The notes beneath the pieces were generated by a model, which was not told the origin of the DNA, did not search any database, and was given only the letters and a program-made list of their open reading frames with translations. Position numbers and translations under genes: made by a program. A DNA stretch of 64,000 bases from Heterodera schachtii (lineage: Eukaryota; Nematoda; Chromadorea; Rhabditida; Heteroderidae): the NCBI GenBank assembly GCA_023374025.1, contig SIJG01000036.1, positions 1,081,815-1,145,814 on the forward strand, written 5' to 3'. This document shows, one piece after another, positions 55,777-64,000 of this stretch (its first letter is position 1; each line of letters begins with the position of its first letter).

Positions 55777-56259
55777 GAAATGAATGTTTCGTTGATCAAA
55801 ATGCACATTATCATTGGAAAAAATGCTTGAATTATGGCATCATTTACCTTTGAGAATACATTATAAAGTGTTGATTCTTTGACTCATTTTTTGGAAAATT
55901 CCCGAGAGTCCTCTTTTTCAAATTTTTCTAACTTGTGTTTTGGAAATGTTTTTAAAAGAAAAATTACCAATTTTCTCAGCAAATCTATAAAACTGCTTAT
56001 TTTAAATAATTATGATTCAGTGAAAAGCTTTCCCGTTCATTAGGCCAAGTATAAATACCCAATTAATTATCATTTTCGCATGGATTGACTTTTAATATAA
56101 TTCATAATTGGGATTCGGAAAATTATCTGTAAATTGTGGGAAATTTTTTACCAAATAAAGACAAAAAATTTTTTTATAAATTAATTCAAAGAAACTTGGA
56201 TTTTTCTTTTAATATCGAAAAAATAAAAATTTAAATGAAATAAATTTAATGAAAAATTT

Positions 56260-56520
56260 TTTTGTTCTTTTTTAAAAAAGATTCGATTTAATTACAAAAA
56301 AGTGTGAAATTTTTTAATTCTTAAAATTAATAAAATGGAAAAAGCCAATAAAATTGTTAGAAAAAATTATCGATTCCATAAAAATGATAAATTTTCTAAT
56401 TTAATAAGATGGCTTTAAAAAGAATGAAATGGTCCGCCAAAACAAACAATTTGTGTTATTAATTGAATTCTTTAATTGCCTTCAATTAAATAAATCCTTA
56501 GTTTTATGCATTTTGGGCAA
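56260..56520. repeat. Outer part of the large inverted duplication, right
   Basis: Reverse complement of 40618-40860. Confidence 0.75.
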
Positions 56521-57193
56521 TCTCCTTTTAAATTAAAATTTGAAAATATTTTATAGCTTATTGAATAAATAATTCCGCATATGTACATCCCTGGCACCGG
56601 CAATATCAAAGGCTCAATTTCAGGCATACAAATTTAAATTTTTTTTTTTTGTTCAATTAAAACGTTCCATTTTTTCTCTCCCCGTTTAATTAGCCAGTTT
56701 GTTTGATTGAACACACAAGCAGCATTCTTATAATTTATTTATTTTATTTATTATTGCATTTTCGACAAATTCAAACGCATAAATTTGGGCAAATAATTAA
56801 TTGGGAAATAAATATGACAAATTTTTCAAGGTTGTTGTCCATTCTATCGGTTTAGAAACGACCACCCATTTTTCGCAAAAAATGCTTCATCATTTTTTAT
56901 TGAAAAATAAACTTTCCTTTTTTATTCCCAACGAATTTTTTGGAAATTTTCTTCACCCTCGAAGGCTTAGTTGTTTTGGAACACTTTAATTGCTTAATTA
57001 GCGCTTGTAATAATTATTTAATGGGAATGTTTCTCAGTGTTCTCTTTAAAAGCCATAACCTCGCAAAAATATTTTTCATTTTTGTTTCATGGCTATAAAT
57101 CCTATAAAGATGCAAAAAGTAAAATTTTGATTAATTTATCTAATTAGAGGTTTGAACTAATTCAGCGATATAATTGACTAATTAGGACGCTAA

Positions 57194-58881
57194 ATGTTGC
57201 TCATTTGCTGCTTCTGTTCACTGTTGTTGTACGCAGTGACAAAGAATGCGGCGACGGATGGCACTTCAGTGAAGAAAAATTTAATGACGGCAGCGGCAAA
57301 ATGGATTATTTTTGTTACCGTACAACAAAACCGTAAGTGATATTCTATCATATTTGTATATAACATAATGAACCGAAATATGTATACTGTAGAAGAGCAT
57401 TTATATATAATTAAATATTACTGTACATAGAAAATTAAACCATTTAAAAATTAACCTCTTAAACAAAAAAGAAAACAAAAAAATTAAAGTTAAATAAATA
57501 ATTTAAAAAAGAAAAATTTATGGAGTGGTGGCATGCCTTTTATAATTCTTTAGTTACTGTATTTTTACAGTGCCGCGTACACGTGGTCGGACGCAGAGAT
57601 GGAATGCACAAAATATGGCGAAGGCACACATTTGGTAATATAACTTTAAGAATTATGATTTTCAATCTTTGGGCCAAATCAGGTAGACAAATAAATAAAA
57701 ATTGCCCCCTAAACATTGTTTTTCCATCGAAAAATCAAAAAAATTATGTTGAATTATAAAGCATTTTTCAAAAATCTGTTTTAAGATACTTTTTAATCCT
57801 TTTAAATTTTTATATGAAATTCTAAAAACTCCTAGAAAAAATAATATGCTAATGAAAAAACAGAAAACGCTTAATCTAAAATAAATAGTAATCATTTTTA
57901 ATAAAAATTACTTGCTTTTATTGTACAATAAACAAAAAACGAAATTCGAATAATGGCACTTTTTTGTGGCACAGATTTCCATCCATTCGAGCAAGGAAAA
58001 CAGATGGTTGGAAAAGCGTTTCAGGAATGATTATGAAAATCAAAAAAATGCCGGAATGATTTACAGAGGTTAATTTTAGCACAATTTGAATAAATTAAAA
58101 ATTTTTTTGTATATAATATACTTTAATTTTTTGACCGAAAATGGATGAATTTTTTGTTTCAAATTTGTTAACGCTACTATTAAAAATCTTCGTTTTTTTT
58201 GTCCAACCCTCTTCGAATTTCAAAAAAATTTGCGCAGGCTTTTGGATCGGCATGAAACGGTGGCCAGCCGATGGATCATTTGGCACGCGGTACAGCGGCC
58301 TCTTCAAACAGTCGTGGTCCGATGGAAGCCCTGTGAACTACGGTAGGGCGGAGAGAGACGCAACCCTAACAGGCCCTGGCGGACCGTGGGCACCGTTACA
58401 GCCAAGTTGGTGGTGTTTGGCAATTAAAAAATTAAAGTTTCTGGCACTACGTCCGTCAATGGCATTTTGCCAAAAAATCATTGCCACTTTCAATTATTCA
58501 AAAATTTTAAGGTTACAACATAACGCCCATTGAGACTTGTGTGATGAGTTACGCATTCGGTGATTATTTTGGTAAGTTCGAACTTGAGCATAGGATTATT
58601 ATTTATTTATAAACAATATCTGTCTTGGTCAAGTTGGGTATTTCAATCTCGAGCCAAGGGATTTTGGTCTCGCGAATTTACCAAAAATTTTTCCTACAGT
58701 AAACCCGTACAAGTTGACGGAAGAACGACTGTACAACAAATGGAATGACATTGTGTGTGGTCCCGCGACGGTGACATTTATCCCGGGGGACGGGCGGCAT
58801 ATCACCGGCACATTGGTGCAAGGATTGTGCAAGAAACGGGCGGTGCCGTGCAAAGATGGCGAGGAGGAGGAGGAGGAATAA
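57194..58881 (+). CDS. C-type lectin-like protein, six exons, start region unclear
   Basis: Exons end or start at ...57332, 57571-57634, 57975-58068, 58238-58342, 58512-58571 and 58700-58881, with all phases consistent. The fold's landmarks are in order: CGDGWHFSEEKF, TWSDAEMEC..GEGTHL, FWIGM with WSDGSPVNY, ETCVMSY and WNDIVC. C-type lectin domains bind sugars or proteins outside the cell. The usual SPVNY-type segment is of EPN/QPD-less form, so calcium-dependent sugar binding is uncertain. The ATG at 57194 opens a good signal peptide (MLLICCFCSLLLYA) but in a frame one base off from the lectin frame. Either there is a frameshift or an unseen upstream exon supplies the start. The protein ends in an acidic Glu run. 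Confidence 0.75.
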
Positions 58882-59454
58882 AAGCATGACAAAAAGGAGG
58901 AGAAAAAAGAATGGCAAAAAAAATGGATGATGAGGAGGAGGAGAAAAAATATGACCAAAACATTTGTTGAATTGCAAGAAAGACAAAAATCTAAGACCAA
59001 AGTTTTGTGATAATGACAAAAACTGAGATTTTTTTTTATAAGTGTTTGAATAAAAATCTTTATAACGAGATTCCGATTGAATTTTTACAAATACAAAAGC
59101 CAAATATTTTTTTGGTAAAAACGAAGAAGATTGACGGGATGTTGAAAATGTACATAAATTATAAGCAATCGGCACCTTTTGGTCGCTAATGAAAGAATCT
59201 GAAAGAATATTTTGGCGACAACCAATTCCTAAAGAGTTACAGACCTGGGACTGAAATGGCCAAGTGGCTTTGGGAATGAACCGTCCAATGTCCAAAATCA
59301 CAAAAAAGCTAATTTTCTTTGTAAATTATAAAAACGGCGTTTAAAATTTTTGATGAAAATCATTGAATAACTTTTTTAAAGCAATTATTAAAGAATTAGC
59401 CTATTAAATTATTTATAAAATTTAATTAAATTTTATATATTTTTAAAAGTTCGA

Positions 59455-59860
59455 TTCCAACGTTTTTTAACAAATTCCAAATTGTTTCTTCCCTTTCTTA
59501 ATTACATCAGTATTTACGCTATTTTCTTATAATTTTCGCATAATTTTGTTGCGATTCTTTTCTTTTTTTGTTTAAATTCATTTTCATTTTAGTAAATTTT
59601 TGCACAATTTCTAATTTTTCTTCGTTAGTTTTTGGTTTGTGATTCTATTTATTTTTTGATTAAGTCCTAATTCTTTAATCCATTCATAAATTTTGTTTCG
59701 GTTTGTCCATAATTTTTTTGTTAATTTTAATTCAATTTTGTTTCATTCTTTTCCTGAATATTTTCTTCCTTTTTATTAAATTCTTTCTTTGATTTTATAA
59801 TATTTTCAATTAATTCTCTTTTTTTTTGATTTTATAACGTTTTTTAAACAGAATAAAAGT
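59455..59860 (-). pseudogene. Helix-turn-helix family relic, units 1 and 2
   Basis: Degenerate minus-strand copy in which pieces such as IYEWIKELGLNQ and KGRKYSGKE-like remain, broken by many stops. Confidence 0.5.
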
Positions 59861-60157
59861 AAAAATCATCTTATTTTAAAATATTCTCGATAATATTTTA
59901 TAATTTTTCTTTAATAATATACAAAATGATAAAAAAAATTGCTTTCAAATCAATAATAAATTCGCAGTTTATTTTCCAATTTTTGTCATCAAATTCATTC
60001 AATTTGCTAATAACATTTACTGCCAATTTATAAAAGTTTCTCGGAATTAAATGCAATTAATATATAAATGTAATTTCTCGGAATTAAATTCAATTAATAT
60101 ATAAATGTAATCTTTTTTAATAAAAAATTATACAATTAAGAGAATATTTTTACGAAA

Positions 60158-60530
60158 ATGAATTTATTCCTATTATTTTTTCTAATTTTAATTATAATTG
60201 CCCGAATTAATCCTATTGAATCAGTAAGAAAAAAAACTACAACAAAAGTCATTTGACGTAATATTTAGGAGAAAAATGGAAAGAAACAAAAGAAAAAGCG
60301 CAAAATAAAAAAATTATAAAATAAAAGAGAAAATAAAGTAAAAAGGAAGAAAATATGCGGAAAAGGAATGGAATAAAATTAATACGAAAATAGCGAAAAA
60401 ATTATGGACAAATCGAAACAAAATTTATGAATGGATTAAAGAATTAGGGCTTCAAAAAGAAATGCTATAAATCAAAAACAATGAATGGAACCAAAATTAT
60501 GCCGAAATTTGCAATAAAATCGGAGTTTCA
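60158..60530 (+). pseudogene. Helix-turn-helix family relic with signal peptide and unit 1
   Basis: Begins with a signal-peptide-like start (MNLFLLFFLILIIIARINP), then LQQKSFDVIF-like sequence with frameshifts, and unit 1 (IYEWIKELGLQKE). Downstream units are truncated. Confidence 0.55.
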
Positions 60531-60744
60531 TTTTTTGTCCTGGGGGCATCATAAGTCGCCGGGAACAATCGGCAATTAAAAAAAATCAGACCAATTCGCA
60601 TATTTATTCAAAAAAGGATTGGATAATTAGGATTAATTAAAAAAGGAATTTGCTAGAAATCAAAAATTTAGTGAATAATTTAGCATAAAAAACAATTAAA
60701 AAACATTTTCTTGAAAATTTGCTAACATTGTTTTCCCAAAACTT

Positions 60745-61434
60745 CTAAAATTGAAAATTCTCTTCTCCAAATTTGACTTTCCAAATGCAAATGTTCTTCG
60801 CCGAAGTATTTATCATTTTAGCAATTTTGCTGTCTCTAATTTTTGGATTTTCCTTTTTTATTTTCCAATAAATTTTCATTTTTTCCAATTTTTCATTCTC
60901 CGTTATTCTTTTGTTACTAATTCCAAATTGTTTCTTCCATTTGGAAATTATGTCTCGGCTCACTCCAATTTTCTTACAAATTTCTTTATAAATTTGGTAC
61001 CATTTTTTTGCCGAATATTTTCTTCCTTTTTGTTTATATTCATTTGTCATTGTAATAAAATTTTGAACAATTTCAATTTTTTCTTCAGCAGTTATTGATT
61101 TGTGACTTTTATGTATTTGTTTTTGAAGACCAAATTCTTTAATCCATTTATAAATATATTGGCGATTTGTCCCCAATTTTTTTGCAATTTTTAATTCAAT
61201 TTTAATCCGTTCGTTCGCCGAATATTTTCGCCCTTTTTGCTTCATTTTCTCTTTGATTTTATAAAATTTTTCAATTATTTCTCTTTTTACTTCCAAATTT
61301 TCTTCTTCTTTTTCTTTCCATTTTTCTCCAAAGATTTCGCCAAATGATTTCTGTTCCAACTTTTTCTTTTCTGCTACAATTTCAATTTGAATACATAAAA
61401 ATATAATTAAAATTGAAAATAGGCACAATTTCAT
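60745..61434 (-). CDS. Secreted triple helix-turn-helix-like protein, copy C
   Basis: Single exon, 229 residues from the ATG at 61434 (three more codons if 61443 is used). Signal peptide MKLCLFSILIIFLCIQIEIV, then EKKKLEQKSFGEIFGEKW. The three units carry KKLGTNRQYIYKWIKEFGL, KKIGVSRDIISKWKKQFGI and MINTSAKNICIWKVKFGEE. KGRKYSA precedes both unit 1 and unit 2, showing that the units arose by internal duplication. Two relics lie within 1.3 kb upstream in window coordinates. The local family density suggests repeated local duplication and loss. Confidence 0.76.
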   Translation of the reverse strand: MKLCLFSILIIFLCIQIEIVAEKKKLEQKSFGEIFGEKWKEKEEENLEVKREIIEKFYKIKEKMKQKGRKYSANERIKIELKIAKKLGTNRQYIYKWIKEFGLQKQIHKSHKSITAEEKIEIVQNFITMTNEYKQKGRKYSAKKWYQIYKEICKKIGVSRDIISKWKKQFGISNKRITENEKLEKMKIYWKIKKENPKIRDSKIAKMINTSAKNICIWKVKFGEENFQF

Positions 61435-62044
61435 TTTTGACAATTTCCTTAGGGTTAAAAATTGTAATTAAATGAGTTCTGACTGAAATATGTATAATTA
61501 ATAATTTTTATTTTTCAATTGAATTGAATAAAATTTGCCTTTTTAGAATTGAATTATTGACAAGCTTGTTATATTTTTTTAATATAATATTGTGAAATTT
61601 CTCTACTGATTGATTGAAATTAATCATTTATAATAATGTAATAAAATAGCAATTTTAATGTTTTTATATTTAAAAAAATTTTTTTAATGGAAATTGCCAT
61701 GGAAAGGAAGGGAACATTTTAAAATTAATTACTCTACTTAATAATAAAAAACATTTTCTTGAAACAAACTAATTTTAATTCAAATTTTTTTTTATTCTGT
61801 GATCATTATAATAAAAAGTGAAGGAAAAATACGGATATTAAATCGCGAAATAGGCCATAAAATATGAATACAAATATCGCGAAATGTGGGCCTAAAATGG
61901 AAAAAACGTGGTTTTTGAAAATCTGGATTATTTTTCTCAAAAATTGTTTTAAAATTCCAATTTTTCCCCGTCAGAGCTGAAAAAACTTTAAAATTTTATT
62001 TAAAAAAATTGGCTCTAAATCACAAAATAGGTCATTTTTTTTAC

Positions 62045-62365
62045 AAAATCTTTTACCAAATTGCACTCAAATTTTCAAAATTTTTCCCGGCGGCGCCTAT
62101 CGTTCACCGCTGGACCCACCAACGCGCTGAAAAAAGCGGTCTGAAAAGTTAAAAAAATGTCACAAGGTTTGCATGATTAAAAGGTGAAATTTAAAATGTT
62201 TAACAAAATGTATGTTAAAAAGTTGAAAAAATTTTGAGTTTTTAAATGCGCGATGCGCGATCCGCGACCGCGGGATTTTTTTGCGCAATCCGCGATCCGC
62301 GACCGCGCCAAATTGAATCCGCGATGCGCGGTCCGCGACCGCGGGATTTTTCTGTGCGCAACCCA
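62045..62365. mobile_element. Element with GCGATCCGCGACC repeats and a GGCGGC module
   Basis: The module AATTTTTCCCGGCGGCGCC..CACCGC at 62080-62112 matches those at 30355 and 53055. It is followed by repeats of GCGATCCGCGACCGCG at 62245-62345. Ends and target duplication were not found. Confidence 0.5.
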
Positions 62366-62499
62366 CCCCCGCTTGACAGCCAAACGTTTGGCAATGAAAC
62401 AACCATAAGAAAGTGGTTATGATATTGTTATACTGTACAATCATGTAACAATTACGGTAATATGCTTGGTGCAAGTTGACTAAATGGTTCTTCTTCTCA

Positions 62500-63540
62500 A
62501 AACTATTTTTCATTTGTTAATTAATAAAAAATCGATTATGAATTTACAAATTTCATGTGCATTTTCATTTTTATTTGCCAATATATGGGAATAGAAATTA
62601 CAAAACACAACAAAACAGGTAAAATAAGTAATTACTAAATTTCTAAAACTTTAACTTAAAAGCATATTTATATATTAGTGCCCAGTACATTAAAATTTTT
62701 GCCAAAAAATATTTTTTGATACCATTTATGGCAAAAAAAAAAAATTTTTTTTCCCATCTCATGAGTAAAGACCGGATTTTTCAGCACCAAAAAATGATCA
62801 TTAAGCACTTAATTCCGCATCAAAAAATGCTAAATTCAGCACAAAACCAACATGAACATGACAAAATCAGCACAAAAATCTAAAAAAAAAGAATAAAAAT
62901 TTGATGATTTTTAGGCAAAAATTTCTATCGGCTAACGATAAGTTCTCAATTTGTCTTTCACACTGAATTTAATTTTCTTAGCAAAAATTTACATTTTAAA
63001 TCAAGTTTCCAAGATAAAAAATTTTTTGAGTTTGAGTTTTTGAGAATTTTCCATTTTAGGGGTGTATTTTTCGTTTTTATTGCTGGGAGACGGTGTTTTA
63101 GTGAAAATAAGAAAATCCTACTCAATTGCAAATAAAATAATAAACATTTTCGTTACTGCCCAAAATCATTGTCAATTTGTAAAATTATGATTCATTAAAT
63201 TGGATTATACACGTCATTATGAAGAAATTAAAAAACTGATAAATATGGAAATTTATAAAAAAACATAAACATTTTTATTGGGTTTTTATTATTTATTTTT
63301 TAATTTTTAGGAATTTAAAGCTTTTGCTTAAATTCATTCTTTACCTCCCATTTTCGCAAAAAATCTTTCAAATTTTCAAAAAAAATTCATACAAAATTTT
63401 CAAAATTTAACTTTCCCAGGGTCTCATTAACTCTGACCAACTTGTGCGTTGATAGTTGCTGACCAAATTGCGTGATCACTGATCGATGTTGTTGTGCACG
63501 CATAGTGAGGATGTTATTCTATGATCGCAGGAAGATGAAA
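62500..63540. other. AT-rich stretch without genes
   Basis: I see only low-complexity sequence, including CAGCAC(A/C)AAA phrases at 62780-62880. No exon is supportable. Confidence 0.5.
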
Positions 63541-63654
63541 AACCAAATGTTTTATAAATTAAATTATGATTCTTGAGGCTGCTCCAAAAACCCTGCCAAT
63601 GCGCAAAGTTATTTTATTACCAATTAATTTGATTGTTTTTTCCATTCTTTCTAT

Positions 63655-63800
63655 TTCGGCATTTTCTCTCACTTCTTTCTCTCTCTCTTTCTCTCTTCTT
63701 TCTCTCTCTCTCTCTCTCTGTTTCTCTTTCTTTCTCTCTCTCCTCATCTCTTGTCTTTGCTCGTCGGTTTCTCTGACTCTCTCTTCTTTCACTCTCTCGC
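63655..63800. repeat. CT-rich simple repeat
   Basis: TCTCTCTCTTTCTC-type repeats of about 150 bases. Both-strand open frames here (Ser/Leu or Arg/Glu repeats) are artefacts. Confidence 0.85.
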
Positions 63801-64000
63801 TTCTTTCTTAGTTTGCAAATCGAAACAAAACGACGCGCTCCCATCGCACCATTGGCATCATTGCCCTCACAGCGCACCATTTGACATCGCTTCCCTTCAC
63901 TTATTCTCCACTTTATTTCCTAATTTGCTTTTCGCATCAATTTTTCTATAATTAATTTTTTTTCAAGTTTCACAATTGAATATAAATGGTATTTCCAGAG

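Larger units (their letters stand above)
53600..55960. repeat. Large inverted duplication, right arm
   Basis: Reverse complement of the left arm with insertions, including a GC-rich minisatellite and a tRNA-like piece at 53.7-54.2 kb. Together with 56260-56520 it extends the inverted symmetry outward. Confidence 0.85.

Noticed and set aside
63559..63951. Arg/Glu-rich and Ser/Leu-rich frames
   Set aside because: Products of a CT simple repeat on opposite strands.

Overview
The window looks like AT-rich nuclear DNA from a nematode, most likely a plant parasite of the Meloidogyne type. This rests on several things seen in the sequence. Genes have several exons with short introns (43 to about 100 bases where undisturbed) ending in TTTTCAG-like acceptors. 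An innexin and a LIN-2/CASK guanylate-kinase domain mark it as an invertebrate animal. There are many small genes starting with signal peptides, and a C-type lectin. The genus is inference; no rRNA or tRNA gene is present to test it.

Layout. 1-9.6 kb: a five-exon gene for a secreted helical protein, a small secreted cysteine-rich peptide, a three-exon secreted orphan on the minus strand, three small DNA transposons (MITEs), and an exon-like fragment. 10.4-15.55 kb: three tandem minus-strand copies of an arginine-rich AT-hook gene; copy 2 is intact, copy 1 is disturbed and holds nested MITEs in intron 1, copy 3 runs into an assembly gap (15553-15746). 16-19.7 kb: AT-rich DNA, a broken gene, then the first of three intact genes for secreted proteins made of three helix-turn-helix-like units. 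19.7-24.7 kb: a Lys/Glu-rich frame, then a near-intact LTR retrotransposon that carries only gag. 24.7-31.4 kb: a gene-free AT-rich stretch, GC-rich minisatellite DNA and a 1-kb hAT-type element with an 8-base target duplication.

31.4-40.4 kb: a 2.25-kb direct repeat flanks the 5' half of an innexin gene and the 3' end of a LIN-2/CASK gene, both on the minus strand and both incomplete. 40.4-57 kb: a large inverted duplication carries a His/Pro/Gly-rich secreted precursor with repeated RKKR sites. One copy is intact (55024-55776) and one is frameshifted (45143-46057). The second and many broken copies of the helix-turn-helix family, minisatellites and a tiny secreted gene lie around and between the arms. 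57-64 kb: a six-exon C-type lectin gene, the third helix-turn-helix gene, relics and low-complexity DNA.

There is no operon-like pathway. The theme is a repeat-rich region enriched in orphan secreted proteins, as expected of an effector-rich compartment (inference). The strongest candidate for something undescribed is the family of secreted triple helix-turn-helix proteins (18942-19616, 42808-43500, 60745-61443) with at least eight relics. Second are the RKKR-repeat precursor and the AT-hook family.
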